This document shows, piece after piece, positions 1 through 8,529 of a stretch of DNA of 64,000 nucleotides. The translations under genes were made by a program, and so were the position numbers. Under the pieces are notes generated by a model, which was given only the letters and a program-made list of their open reading frames with translations, did not search any database and was not told the origin of the DNA. Positions within the stretch are counted from its first letter, which is position 1. Each line of letters starts with the position of its first letter. Source of the DNA: Ruania alba (GTDB lineage Bacteria > Actinomycetota > Actinomycetes > Actinomycetales > Beutenbergiaceae); contig NZ_FNTX01000001.1 in assembly GCF_900105765.1 (NCBI RefSeq), positions 186,001 to 250,000 on the forward strand, given 5' to 3'.

Positions 1-2
1 AC

Positions 3-404
3 GCCACGGGCGCTCTGCACGGGGTGCGTCTCGGGAACACCACGCCGGCGCACCTGGCGAGGGCCGCCGTCGAGGGGGTGCTGCTCGGCCTCGCGGACGG
101 CCTGAACGCGCTCCGGGCCCAGGGCGTGCCCGTGCATCGGGTGCTGCTCGTTGGTGGTGCCGCGCAGTCGGCGGCGGTGCGGCAGATCGCCCCGGACATC
201 CTCGGCGTGCCTGTCACCGTCCCGCAGCCGGGCGAGTACGTGGCTGACGGCGCGGCGCGCCAGGCCGCGTGGGCGCTCTCCGGTGCGGACGAGGCGCCGG
301 AGTGGGGACTGGCCGGCGCCAAGGAGTTCGGTGTCTCGGACGAGGTCGATGCGTCCCTCGCCGATCGATACGCGCAGGCGCGGGAGATGACCTTCGGAGC
401 CTGA
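3..404 (+). CDS. xylB: Xylulokinase, C-terminal part (5' end outside window)
   Basis: This is the last ~133 codons of a sugar kinase that begins upstream of the window. Family knowledge: FGGY kinases phosphorylate D-xylulose to xylulose 5-phosphate with ATP in the cytosol. Seen: the C-terminal nucleotide-binding signature VLLVGGAAQS, then DILGVPV and EYVADGAARQAAW, the arrangement of the last FGGY domain; the EYVA-GAARQAA wording is closer to XylB than to GlpK or GntK. The reading frame is open to the left edge. It ends 18 bp before the convergent transporter gene. A related pentulose kinase cannot be excluded without the N-terminal half. Confidence 0.8.
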   Translation, partial: ATGALHGVRLGNTTPAHLARAAVEGVLLGLADGLNALRAQGVPVHRVLLVGGAAQSAAVRQIAPDILGVPVTVPQPGEYVADGAARQAAWALSGADEAPEWGLAGAKEFGVSDEVDASLADRYAQAREMTFGA

Positions 405-422
405 CCTGCCTGTCACGGTCGC

Positions 423-1361
423 TCAGTGCAGCAGCGCCACCACACCCACCAGCAGTGGGATCGACAACGCCGTGGTGATCACCTGTGCATCGCGGGCGAT
501 CCGCAGGCCCCAGTTGAACTGCAACGCGTAGACCAGCACGTTCTGCGCCGTCGGGAGTGCGGCCATGAGCACGACGCCCAGCATGTGTTCCTCGTCGACC
601 CCCAGGCCGTGCGCTACGGCGAAGGTCAGGGCGGGATGCACCACCGCGCGCAAGGTGGCCACGATCGTCACATCGACCCAGTGGCCGCGCGGGCGCAGAT
701 CTGCAGGTCCGGTCGAGGGAGCCTCGGTGCGCCGCGTCGGGGCGAAGGACATCCCGAGCGTGAGCAGCGCCAGCGGAGCGGCGGTGGTGCCCACTAGGCG
801 CAGCGGCTGCAGGACCGCGTCGGGCGGGGTCCACGGCACCACGGCCAGTGCCAGGCCGATGAGCGCCCCGATGGTCAGCGGGCTGCGCAACGGGCGCAGG
901 AGCAGCTCGCGCCGGCTCGCCCCGGCCGTGTCCAGCACGGCGTAGGCGACTGGGGCGAGCACGAGCAGTTGCATGAGCATCGTGGGCACGACCGCGAGGG
1001 CGTCGGCGAGCACATAGATCGCCACCGGGATTCCGATGTTGCCGGCGTTGACGTAGCTGGCGGCGAGGCTGGCCACCGTGGCCTGCCCGCGCCCGCGCCG
1101 GAGCAGCACGCCGAAGATCACGACGGCGGCAGCCGCCACTGTCAGGGTGCTCAGCCACGTGGTGGCAGCCGTACGGGTGAGGAGCAGCGCCAGATCTGCT
1201 TCGCCGATCGTGGTGATCAGCAGCGAGGGGGTGGCCAGGGCGAAGACCAGGCGCGCCAGCACCTGCTGAGCTCCCTCGCCGAGCACCCGGAAGGTGGCCA
1301 GCACCCAGCCGGCGAAAGCGATCACCGCCATCGTGGCGAGTGCGGAGAGGACGGCGCTCAC
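423..1361 (-). CDS. AEC family (auxin efflux carrier-like) transporter
   Basis: A 312-residue integral membrane protein with about ten hydrophobic segments over its whole length, for example MAVIAFAGWVLATF near the N-terminus and a C-terminal LSIPLLVGVVALL helix. The repeat with SYVNAGNIGIPVAIYVL, and AALPTAQNVLVYA near the C-terminus, are hallmarks of the AEC/membrane transport protein family, whose members export or exchange organic acids such as malate or malonate. The substrate here is unknown. The GTG start overlaps the stop of the LacI-type regulator gene by four bases (GTGA), so the two are probably co-transcribed, which suggests the regulator controls this transporter. Confidence 0.82.
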   Translation of the reverse strand: MSAVLSALATMAVIAFAGWVLATFRVLGEGAQQVLARLVFALATPSLLITTIGEADLALLLTRTAATTWLSTLTVAAAAVVIFGVLLRRGRGQATVASLAASYVNAGNIGIPVAIYVLADALAVVPTMLMQLLVLAPVAYAVLDTAGASRRELLLRPLRSPLTIGALIGLALAVVPWTPPDAVLQPLRLVGTTAAPLALLTLGMSFAPTRRTEAPSTGPADLRPRGHWVDVTIVATLRAVVHPALTFAVAHGLGVDEEHMLGVVLMAALPTAQNVLVYALQFNWGLRIARDAQVITTALSIPLLVGVVALLH

Positions 1362-2371
1362 GAGGTGCTGCCGGCCGGCCCGGTGCTGGCCCGCTGGACC
1401 AGGCGGGGCCGGAAGTATGTCGGGCCAGGCGCCGTCTGTCCGGGGAACTGGAGCAACGCCTGCAGCTGGTCCCAGGCCTGCCTGCCCAGATCCGCCTGCG
1501 GCACCGACATCGTCGTCAGCGACGGACGTGCGTAGCGGGCGAAGTCGATGTCGTCGAAACCTGCCACCGACAGATCACCCGGAACGTTCACCCCGGCCTC
1601 GTCGAGCTTGCCGAGCAGACCGAAGGCGACCAGGTCGTTGAAGGCGATCACCCCCGTGGCACCCGAGTCGAGCACCACGTCCACAGCGCGGTATCCGTCC
1701 TCGATCATCGAGCCGCACGGCACGTCCTCGATCTTCACCTCCGGGTGGTCGGCCTGCCACTGGCGCAACCCGGCCAGCCGCGCCGCGTTCGAGGCACTCT
1801 CGGCCGGCCCGGTGAGGTAGAGCAGCGTGCGATGCCCGAGGTCGAGCAGGTGTTGGGCGACGGCCCGGATGCCGTGCACGTAGTCGACCGTGAGTGTGGG
1901 GACGTCGGAGCCGGTCAGCTCCCGGTTGACCAGCACGACCGGTCGGGTGGCGTCGAGGACCTGCACCAGTTCTGGTTCGGGCATCCGCGGTGAGCACAGG
2001 ATGAGGGCGTCACACTGGCGGCGCGCCTCGATGGCCAGCTCGGCTTCCCGCTGCGGCTCTTCGATGCTGTCGGCCACGAGGATCCGGTAGCCGGAGCGAC
2101 GTGCCGCCTGGTTCGCTCCACGCAGCACCTGCTGGAACATCGGGTTGCCGAGATCGGGCACGAGCAGCCCCACCGTCTGGGTGCGGCCGAGGGAGAGGCT
2201 GCGAGCGACCCGGCTGGGGGAGTAGTGCAGCCGTGCGGCCACCTCGCGCACGCGACCGGCCAGCTCAGGATCGACCGTGGCGTGGCCGTTCATCACACGG
2301 GAGACGGTTGCCCGGGAGACCTTGGCTTGGCGGGCAACCTCGGCGATGGTGGTGACGCCGTCGGTGCTCAC
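1358..2371 (-). CDS. LacI family transcriptional regulator
   Basis: A 337-residue repressor. The N-terminal lambda-like helix-turn-helix and hinge are plain (TTIAEVARQAKVSRATVSR at about residues 7-25, followed by VMNGHATV), and a periplasmic-binding-protein-like effector domain follows (TQTVGLLVPDLGNPMFQQVL; a late GDLSVAGFDDIDFARYA). A longer reading frame exists upstream to about 2494, but that extension is arginine-rich, runs into an inverted repeat and lacks homology, so I chose the GTG at 2371, which places the HTH right at the N-terminus as in the family. Effector unknown. The gene overlaps the AEC transporter gene and lies downstream of glpK on the same strand, separated by a strong inverted repeat. 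Confidence 0.88.
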   Translation of the reverse strand: MSTDGVTTIAEVARQAKVSRATVSRVMNGHATVDPELAGRVREVAARLHYSPSRVARSLSLGRTQTVGLLVPDLGNPMFQQVLRGANQAARRSGYRILVADSIEEPQREAELAIEARRQCDALILCSPRMPEPELVQVLDATRPVVLVNRELTGSDVPTLTVDYVHGIRAVAQHLLDLGHRTLLYLTGPAESASNAARLAGLRQWQADHPEVKIEDVPCGSMIEDGYRAVDVVLDSGATGVIAFNDLVAFGLLGKLDEAGVNVPGDLSVAGFDDIDFARYARPSLTTMSVPQADLGRQAWDQLQALLQFPGQTAPGPTYFRPRLVQRASTGPAGSTS

Positions 2372-2451
2372 TGTGCCTGCCCGGGGTATGTGGTCGCTCG
2401 CTGTCCGGACCATCCTAGGCAGAAACCGGTTCCTGCCGTGCCGGCGTCCGT

Positions 2452-2507
2452 GCGTTGCCACGGAATGTCGCTGGCGTGACCGGCCGAGCGACATTTCGTG
2501 GCAACGC
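2452..2507. repeat. 21-bp inverted repeat between glpK and lacI-type gene
   Basis: Arms at 2452-2472 and 2487-2507 are reverse complements with one mismatch (CACGGAATG against CACGAAATG), separated by 14 bp. It sits 28 bp past the glpK stop and upstream of the regulator start. There is no T-run, so it is either a U-less terminator for glpFK or an operator/repeat element. I cannot tell which from one copy. Confidence 0.6.
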
Positions 2508-2534
2508 GTTGGACGGCGCGTCGCGAGGGGCGAC

Positions 2535-4049
2535 CTACTCGGAGTCGTCGTCCACCCAGTCGAAGGACTTGGTGACAGCCTTCTTCCACAGGCGGTAGGT
2601 GCGCTCGCGCTCGTCGGCGTCCATCGACGGCTCCCACCGCTGGCCCTCGGCCCAGTTGTCGATCACGTCCTGCTCGCCGGACCAGAACCCGACGGCGATC
2701 CCGGCCGCGTAGGCGGCACCGAGTGCCGTGGTCTCGGCCACCTTCGGCCGGACCACGGGCACGCCCAGGATGTCTGCCTGGAACTGCATGAGCAGCTCGT
2801 TGGCGATCATCCCGCCGTCGACCTTCAGCTCGGTGAGGTCCACCCCGGAGTCGGCATTCATGGCGTCCAGCACCTCACGCGTCTGGAAGGCGGTGGCCTC
2901 CAGCGCAGCGCGGGCGATGTGCCCCTTGTTCACGAACCGGGTCAGACCGACCAGCACGCCGCGGGCGTCGCCACGCCAGTACGGGGCGAACAGCCCGGAG
3001 AACGCGGGCACGAAGTACGCGCCACCGTTGTCCTCGACACTCTTGGCCACCTCTTCCACCTCGGGTGCGGAGGAGATCATCCCGAGGTTGTCCCGCAGCC
3101 ACTGGATCAGTGAACCGGTGACGGCGATCGACCCTTCGAGGGCATAGATCGGCTTGTTGTCGCCGATCTTGTAGGCCAGCGTGGTCAGCAGGCCGTTCTC
3201 GGAGGGGACGATCTCCTCACCGGTGTTGATCAGCATGAAGTTGCCGGTGCCGTAGGTGTTCTTCGCCATGCCGACCTCGAAGCAGGCCTGGCCGAAGGTC
3301 GCGGCCTGCTGGTCGCCGAGGATGCCGGCGATCGGGATCCCGGGGACCATCCCCTTCGCCCGGCCTTCGCCGTACACCTCGGAGGAGGACTTGATCTCCG
3401 GGAGCATCGACAGCGGAATGCCCATGTCGCCGGCGATGTCGGCGTTCCAGGTGAGCGAGTCCAGGTTCATCAGCATGGTGCGGGAGGCGTTCGTGACGTC
3501 GGTGACGTGCACACCGCCCTCGGTGCCGCCGGTCATGTTCCAGATCAGCCAGGAGTCGGTGTTGCCGAACAGCAGGTCACCGGCCTCAGCCTTGGCGCGG
3601 GCACCCTCGACGTTGTCGAGGATCCACTTCACCTTGGGGCCGGAGAAGTAGGTGGCCAGCGGCAGCCCGCAGATCGCCTTGTACTTCTCTGCGCCCTCGT
3701 CGCCGGCGAGCTCGTCAGCGATCTTCTGGGTACGGGTGTCCTGCCAGACGACGGCGTTGTAGACCGGTTCGCCGGTGTTCTTGTCCCACACCACGGTGGT
3801 CTCTCGCTGGTTCGTGATGCCGACAGCGACGAGATCGGTGGAGGTGATGTTTGCCCGGGTGAGCGCCAGGCCCACCACCTCGCGGGTGTTGCGCCAGATC
3901 TCCATCGGGTCGTGCTCGACCCACCCCGCCTTGGGGAAGATCTGCTCGTGCTCGAGCTGACCGCTGTCGACGATCTCGCCGGCGTGGTTGAAGACGATCG
4001 CTCGCGTGCTGGTGGTGCCCTGATCGATGGCGAGGACGTACTGAGCCAT
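2535..4049 (-). CDS. glpK: Glycerol kinase
   Basis: A 504-residue FGGY kinase, the usual GlpK length; it converts glycerol plus ATP to sn-glycerol 3-phosphate in the cytosol. Seen: N-terminal phosphate loop [19 protein letters not shown], the glycerol-site run [38 protein letters not shown], and the C-terminal [21 protein letters not shown] clear ribosome binding site (AAAGGAGCACTC) precedes the ATG. It follows glpF after 62 bp on the same strand, so uptake and phosphorylation of glycerol are encoded together. No glpD is present in the window. Confidence is high because the match extends over the full length. Confidence 0.97.
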   Translation of the reverse strand: MAQYVLAIDQGTTSTRAIVFNHAGEIVDSGQLEHEQIFPKAGWVEHDPMEIWRNTREVVGLALTRANITSTDLVAVGITNQRETTVVWDKNTGEPVYNAVVWQDTRTQKIADELAGDEGAEKYKAICGLPLATYFSGPKVKWILDNVEGARAKAEAGDLLFGNTDSWLIWNMTGGTEGGVHVTDVTNASRTMLMNLDSLTWNADIAGDMGIPLSMLPEIKSSSEVYGEGRAKGMVPGIPIAGILGDQQAATFGQACFEVGMAKNTYGTGNFMLINTGEEIVPSENGLLTTLAYKIGDNKPIYALEGSIAVTGSLIQWLRDNLGMISSAPEVEEVAKSVEDNGGAYFVPAFSGLFAPYWRGDARGVLVGLTRFVNKGHIARAALEATAFQTREVLDAMNADSGVDLTELKVDGGMIANELLMQFQADILGVPVVRPKVAETTALGAAYAAGIAVGFWSGEQDVIDNWAEGQRWEPSMDADERERTYRLWKKAVTKSFDWVDDDSE

Positions 4050-4111
4050 GAGTGCTCCTTTGCTCGTGGTGGTGTCCGCCAGGCGGCGAACGCGTTTCCG
4101 TCGGTGCTGGG

Positions 4112-4849
4112 TCAGAAGATCGCGGCCGCGCTCAGGCCACCGATGATGCCACCGATGATCGGGCCGAGCACCGGAACCCAGGAGTAGCTCCAGTCGCTCG
4201 TTCCCTTGCCCTTGATCGGCAACAGGGCGTGTGCGATGCGCGGGCCGAGGTCACGGGCCGGGTTGATGGCGTACCCCGTGGGGCCACCGAGGCTGGCGCC
4301 GATGCCGACCACGAGGAGTGCGACGGCGAGCGGTCCGAGCTGCCCGGCGGCTGCGCCGGCGAAGCCGAACGAAATCACCACGAAGACCAGCACGAAGGTG
4401 CCGACCACCTCAGTCACGACGTTCCAGCCGTAGGAGCGCATCGCCGGGCCGGTCGAGAAGACGCCCAGCTTGGTGGGTCCGTCGGAGTCGGCGTCGAAGT
4501 GGGTCTTGTAGGCGAGCCAGCACAGCACGGCGCCGAGGAAGGCTCCGGCCATCTGCCCCAGGATGTAGATGACGGCGTTGCCGGCGGTCGCCGGGATGTC
4601 CGGGCCGAGTTCTTCCACGCCGTTGGCGAGGAGGCCGATGGTCACGGCGGGGTTGATGTGCCCGCCACTGGAGATGGCGACGAAGACACCGGCGAACACG
4701 CCCAGCCCCCAGCCGAAGTTGACCATCAGGAAGCCGCCGCCATTGCCCTTGGTACCGGGCAGTGCGGCGTTGGCCACGACGCCGCACCCGAGCAGCGTCA
4801 GCATCATCGTCCCGAACAGCTCGGGAACAAAGATCGCGGTGAAGTTCAC
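4112..4849 (-). CDS. glpF: Glycerol uptake facilitator (MIP/aquaglyceroporin)
   Basis: A 245-residue channel of the major intrinsic protein family with six hydrophobic segments and both NPA boxes: [12 protein letters not shown] in the first half and [13 protein letters not shown] in the second. The Asp after the second NPA-R motif is the residue typical of glycerol-conducting rather than water-only channels. I chose the GTG at 4849 because [14 protein letters not shown] begins the first helix and an AGAAGAAAG sequence precedes it; a longer upstream frame is arginine-rich and not family-like. It is the first gene of glpF-glpK and faces away from the SorC-type regulator. Confidence 0.93.
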   Translation of the reverse strand: MNFTAIFVPELFGTMMLTLLGCGVVANAALPGTKGNGGGFLMVNFGWGLGVFAGVFVAISSGGHINPAVTIGLLANGVEELGPDIPATAGNAVIYILGQMAGAFLGAVLCWLAYKTHFDADSDGPTKLGVFSTGPAMRSYGWNVVTEVVGTFVLVFVVISFGFAGAAAGQLGPLAVALLVVGIGASLGGPTGYAINPARDLGPRIAHALLPIKGKGTSDWSYSWVPVLGPIIGGIIGGLSAAAIF

Positions 4850-5057
4850 GATCGGACTCTCACTTTCTTCTCGGAAGTGTTCTGCGGTGCGGGTTCGGCG
4901 TCCGCGCCGTGTGCACGCTCGATGGGTCGGCCTTCCTGCGCAGGCCGTGGAGCCGACGCCGGCTCTGGCCCTCCCTGCACGCGTCTGCCTCCCCGTCGAG
5001 TTCGTGGCGAGTGCCCGCGTCGTTGCCGGGCCCCCTCGCGGCTCATGTTTGCTCCCA

Positions 5058-5097
5058 GCGCAAGAGTGCGCAAGCATCGTGCACATACGTGCAGGCG
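5058..5097. promoter_or_regulatory. Phased array of candidate operator half-sites
   Basis: Four related elements recur at 10-bp spacing: GCGCAAG at 5058, GCGCAAG at 5068, GTGCAC at 5079 and GTGCAG at 5089. The last two form a 14-bp imperfect palindrome TGCACATACGTGCA (5080-5093). The array lies 21-60 bp upstream of the SorC-type gene start, in the divergent region shared with glpF. One-turn spacing suits a tetrameric SorC/DeoR-type regulator. This is inference; no experimental site is known to me. Confidence 0.45.
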
Positions 5098-5118
5098 GTG
5101 CCGAGGGAGGCTGAAAGA

Positions 5119-6084
5119 GTGCGTGACGACGATGCCTACCGGGCGGCGACGATGTACTACCTGCAGGACCAGACCATGGAGGTCATCGCGAAGACGCTCG
5201 GCGTCTCCCGGTCCACGGTCTCGCGGCTGATCAAGATGGCGCGCGAGGAGGGCATCGTGCGGATCTCGTTGCGCCAACCGAGCGGGTCCGGCGCAGATCT
5301 GGGGCACCGGCTCTCGGCCAGCTTCGGGATCAAGGCGCACGTCGTGCCGGTGCGGGAGCGGGCCACGGAGGTGCACCGGCTGGAGCAGGTGGCCATGGTG
5401 GCCGCTCGGCTGATGGCGGAATGGGTCAGCGCGGACATGGTCGTCGGCGTGGCCTGGGGGACCACGGTGACGGCGATCGCCCGGCACCTGGCCCCGACCC
5501 CGGTCCGGGGCAGCACGGTCGTGCAGCTCAACGGAGCCGCCAACACCTTTGCCGGGGGCGTCACCTACGCAGGGGATCTGATCGCCACGATCGCCAGGGC
5601 GTTCGACTCCACACCGCACTTGTTCCCGGTGCCTGCGTTCTTCGACTTCGCCGAGACGAAGGCCGCGATGTGGCGGGAACGGAGCGTCCGCCGGGTGCTG
5701 GGAGTCCAGCGCAGGGTCGACATCGCCCTGTTCGGAGTGGGCGCACTCGCTGCTGACGTGCCCAGCCACGTCTACAACGCGGGCTACCTGGACGATGCCG
5801 AGATCGCCGAGCTCACCGCTGATCGGGTGGTCGGAGACGTGTGCACGGTCTTCCTGCGCGAGGACGGGACGTATCGGGACATCGCAATCAATGCGCGCGC
5901 CACCGGCCCGTCCCCTCGGGAGCTGCGCACGCTGCGCCGTCGGGTCTGCGTGGCGGTGGGTGAGGCGAAGGTGCCGGCACTGCTCGGTGCCCTGCGGGCC
6001 CGGGTCGCGACCGACGTGATCCTCGACGAGACCACGGCACGCGCGCTGCTGGAGCGGGTGCGCGCCGGCGGCGTGGCAGGCTGA
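5119..6084 (+). CDS. SorC/DeoR-type sugar-binding transcriptional regulator
   Basis: A 321-residue regulator. Residues ~19-40 form the helix-turn-helix (MEVIAKTLGVSRSTVSRLIK), and the rest is the SorC-family sugar-phosphate-binding domain (MVVGVAWGTTVTAIARHL, TVVQLNGAANTFAGG, IALFGVGAL). The GTG start at 5119 is set by AGGGAGG eight bases upstream. It is divergent from glpF-glpK, so glycerol or glycerol 3-phosphate is the obvious candidate signal and glpFK the candidate target; this is inference from position. Actinomycetes such as Streptomyces use an IclR-type protein (GylR) for this task, so a SorC-type neighbour is a different solution. Regulation of the sugar kinase at the left edge is also possible. 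Confidence 0.85.
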   Translation: MRDDDAYRAATMYYLQDQTMEVIAKTLGVSRSTVSRLIKMAREEGIVRISLRQPSGSGADLGHRLSASFGIKAHVVPVRERATEVHRLEQVAMVAARLMAEWVSADMVVGVAWGTTVTAIARHLAPTPVRGSTVVQLNGAANTFAGGVTYAGDLIATIARAFDSTPHLFPVPAFFDFAETKAAMWRERSVRRVLGVQRRVDIALFGVGALAADVPSHVYNAGYLDDAEIAELTADRVVGDVCTVFLREDGTYRDIAINARATGPSPRELRTLRRRVCVAVGEAKVPALLGALRARVATDVILDETTARALLERVRAGGVAG

Positions 6085-6089
6085 ACCCT

Positions 6090-6602
6090 ATGACCAGCGA
6101 TGCCGATCTCGTGATCCGTCCTGCGCGCCCTGCCGATGTGCGGACGATCCGCGAACTGGTCGTGCCGTACGCGGACGAGCGGATCCTGCTCGCGAAGGAC
6201 CTGGTGGGCTATTTCGAGTCGGTCCCGGAGTTCCTGGTGGCCACGCTCGCGGACGAGGTGGTCGGTTGCGGCGCTCTGCATGTGATGTGGGAGGACCTCG
6301 GCGAGGTCCGCACGCTGGCTGTGCGACGCGACCTGCTGGGTGACGGGATCGGGCACGCCATGCTGGATGCGCTGATCGAGCGTGCACGCTCCTACGGGTT
6401 GCACCGGGTGTTCTGCCTGACCTTCGAGGTGGACTTCTTCAGTCGGCACGGATTCACCCCGATCGAGGGCGACGTGGTCGAAGCGGAGGTCTACCGCGAG
6501 ATGCTTCTCTCCCGGGACGACGGGATCGCGGAGTTCTTGGATCTGGCGAGGGTGAAGCCGAACACGCTGGGCAATACCCGGATGCTGCGCACCCTCGAGT
6601 AG
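6090..6602 (+). CDS. argA: ArgA-type amino-acid N-acetyltransferase (GNAT)
   Basis: A 170-residue GNAT protein resembling the short stand-alone N-acetylglutamate synthase of actinobacteria (the Rv2747 type), which makes N-acetylglutamate from glutamate and acetyl-CoA at the start of arginine synthesis. Seen: IRPARPADVRTIRELV at the N-terminus, the acetyl-CoA loop VRRDLLGDGIGHAML, FFSRHGFTPI, and the C-terminal LDLARVKPNTLGNTRM typical of this group. It starts five bases after the regulator gene. No other arg gene is nearby, so the exact acceptor is assigned by family only. Confidence 0.78.
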   Translation: MTSDADLVIRPARPADVRTIRELVVPYADERILLAKDLVGYFESVPEFLVATLADEVVGCGALHVMWEDLGEVRTLAVRRDLLGDGIGHAMLDALIERARSYGLHRVFCLTFEVDFFSRHGFTPIEGDVVEAEVYREMLLSRDDGIAEFLDLARVKPNTLGNTRMLRTLE

Positions 6603-6671
6603 GCGGACGGGCTGGCCGCCGGGGAGTTCTCCCCAGTGCACCATGGTCCGGCTGCGGCTACGTTGAGCGCC

Positions 6672-6965
6672 ATGGGTAAGCGATTGGGCAGGTCGAGCCG
6701 GCGTTCCGGCGGTAGGTCCTTCGGTCGTCGCTCGAGCGGCGGGTCGTTCCGGTCCTCGCGGCGCTCGCGCGGTTCCTCGTCCTCGTTCGGTCGATCGTCC
6801 CGGTCGAGCCGGTCCCGCCGCTCTTGGGGCTCCTCGTCCGGCTCCTACCGATCCCGCCGGAACCGCTACTACGGCAACAACGGATCGTCGAGCCCGTACC
6901 GCTGGATATGGACTGTCGTGCTGGTGGCGGTGCTGTTGATCATGTGGGCGAGCCTCTCCGGCTGA
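6672..6965 (+). CDS. Small Ser/Arg-rich protein with C-terminal membrane anchor
   Basis: I do not recognise this 97-residue protein. Residues 1-65 consist almost only of Ser, Arg and Gly (RRSGGRSFGRRSSGG type strings), followed by a short Tyr/Asn-rich patch and a C-terminal hydrophobic segment (WTVVLVAVLLIMWASL), which suggests a tail-anchored membrane protein with a strongly basic cytosolic region. The ATG at 6672 is preferred over one 36 bases upstream because MGKRLGRSSRR begins the compositionally uniform part; no good ribosome binding site is visible. The basic region could bind nucleic acid or anionic polymers. Confidence 0.55.
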   Translation: MGKRLGRSSRRSGGRSFGRRSSGGSFRSSRRSRGSSSSFGRSSRSSRSRRSWGSSSGSYRSRRNRYYGNNGSSSPYRWIWTVVLVAVLLIMWASLSG

Positions 6966-6997
6966 ACCGCCCCGGCACGAGGTGAGATGCTGAGGCA

Positions 6998-8029
6998 GTG
7001 CGATACATCGTGATCGGCGCGGGCGGCGTCGGAGGAACCATCGGCGGCCGACTGCATGCCACTGGACACGACGTGGTGCTGGTGGCTCGGGGCGCACACG
7101 GTCGCGCACTGGCCGCCGACGGGCTGACCCTGCTCACCCCGGACGGGCCCGGGACGCATCAGATCCCGGTGGTGAGCCACCCGGACGAGCTTGCCGGCGG
7201 ATTGCGCCCCGGCGATGCGCTCGTGCTCGCCGTGAAAGGGCAGGACACTGCCGCGGCGCTCGATGTCTGGGCGGACGTCCCGGTGGCCTCCGGTGGCACT
7301 GCCGCCGAGCGGCTCCCGCTTTTCCTCGCGCAGAACGGTGTGGCCAACGAGCCCTTCGCGGCTCGGGTGTTCGACGACGTCCATGGCGTCTGTGTCTGGC
7401 TGCCGGCCACTCATCTCGAACCGGGAGTGGTGGTGGCTGAGGGCACTCCGGTGCACGGTGTGCTGCATCTGGGCAGGTGGCCGGGTGGTGTCGACGACGT
7501 CGACCGGCAGGTGGCCACGGATCTCGAGGCTGCCGGGTTCGCTGCCCCGCTGCGCGAGGATGTGATGCGCTGGAAGTACGCCAAGCTGCTCGGCAATCTG
7601 GGCAACGCCGTCGAGGCGCTCACCGGAACCGGCTCCGACGAGGCGCGCTCGATGCTCACTGACGTCCGTGCGGAAGGCGAGGCCGCGCTCGCTGCCGCGG
7701 GCATCATGGCGGCCACACCGCAGGAGGAGGCCGAGCTGCGCCCGACCATGCGCGTGGGTGAGGTCCCGGGGCATACCCGGCTCGGTGGTTCCAGCTGGCA
7801 GTCGTTGCGGCGCGGCACCGGGTCCATCGAGGCCGACTACCTCAACGGTGAGATCGCGATGCTCGGCCGCCGCCATGGGGTGCCGACACCACTGAACGAC
7901 ACGTTGACCCGTTGGGCGCGGCGGGCAGCGCGGACCGGCCAGGAGCCCGGCTCGTGCACGGTCGAGGAGGTCCGCCGAGCCGCCGAGGCGGTGCCGGTTA
8001 CGGACGGCGTGGACGCACCAGCACACTGA
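6998..8029 (+). CDS. Ketopantoate reductase family (PanE/ApbA) oxidoreductase
   Basis: A 343-residue NADP-dependent dehydrogenase of the 2-dehydropantoate 2-reductase family. The Rossmann nucleotide loop is at residues 6-12 (GAGGVGG, within YIVIGAGGVGGTIGG), FLAQNGVANE follows in mid-protein, and the catalytic Lys-containing helix is visible as MRWKYAKLLGNLGNAVEA, matching the family W-K-N-N pattern. True PanE makes pantoate for coenzyme A, but many actinobacterial paralogues act on other 2-oxo acids, and no panB/panC lies here, so I give no gene symbol. Its 3' end overlaps the convergent membrane-protein gene by 32 bases. Confidence 0.8.
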   Translation: MRYIVIGAGGVGGTIGGRLHATGHDVVLVARGAHGRALAADGLTLLTPDGPGTHQIPVVSHPDELAGGLRPGDALVLAVKGQDTAAALDVWADVPVASGGTAAERLPLFLAQNGVANEPFAARVFDDVHGVCVWLPATHLEPGVVVAEGTPVHGVLHLGRWPGGVDDVDRQVATDLEAAGFAAPLREDVMRWKYAKLLGNLGNAVEALTGTGSDEARSMLTDVRAEGEAALAAAGIMAATPQEEAELRPTMRVGEVPGHTRLGGSSWQSLRRGTGSIEADYLNGEIAMLGRRHGVPTPLNDTLTRWARRAARTGQEPGSCTVEEVRRAAEAVPVTDGVDAPAH

Positions 8030-8516
8030 CCCGCACGATCGCGATCACCACGGCGACCTGAACCACCAGGACCGCGCCCACGACGGCACCGATCAGCCCG
8101 GCCGGTTCGGCGATCACCCATGCCGTCACCCCCGCTACTGCCACCGCCAGGGCGACCCGCAGCAGCAGCGCCAGGCGCCTCGCGGTCACCTCGACCTGGC
8201 GCCGTGGCACCCCGTCGGTGACGGCGCGGACGGTCTCGGCCGAGCCTGGTGCACCGATGCGGCGCACCAGGCCGATCCACCCCACACCGGCGAGCACGGC
8301 GGCAACGATCGCCAGCAGCTGCCCGGCCGCGAGCATCGACAGCCCGGCCAGCACGCGCTGGTCGTCCCATTCCTGACCGGCCATCTGCAGGGCCCCGGTG
8401 CCGATGAGTGTCAGCACCAGGGCCATCCCGCACATTGCAAAGAGGGTACGGGTATGAGCCCGCAGGGCGCGCGCGATCACCACATCGGGTGGGAGGGGCG
8501 CGGTGGACATGTTCAT
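7998..8516 (-). CDS. Hypothetical four-helix membrane protein
   Basis: I do not recognise a family for this 172-residue protein. It has four hydrophobic segments: FAMCGMALVLTLIGTGAL, LSMLAAGQLLAIVAAVLAG, LLLRVALAVAVAGVTAWVI and a long C-terminal AVVGAVLVVQVAVVIAIVRV, with a charged loop between the second and third. It is the last gene of a minus-strand run behind mutY (14 bp gap) and overlaps the convergent reductase gene by 32 bases. Codon use looks like the neighbours. No enzymatic motif is visible. Confidence 0.65.
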   Translation of the reverse strand: MNMSTAPLPPDVVIARALRAHTRTLFAMCGMALVLTLIGTGALQMAGQEWDDQRVLAGLSMLAAGQLLAIVAAVLAGVGWIGLVRRIGAPGSAETVRAVTDGVPRRQVEVTARRLALLLRVALAVAVAGVTAWVIAEPAGLIGAVVGAVLVVQVAVVIAIVRVSVLVRPRRP

Positions 8517-8529
8517 GACAGTAGTGGGT

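Noticed and set aside
2372-2494. N-terminal extension of the LacI-type regulator
   Set aside because: It runs through the inverted repeat and is Arg/His-rich; the HTH begins correctly from the GTG at 2371.
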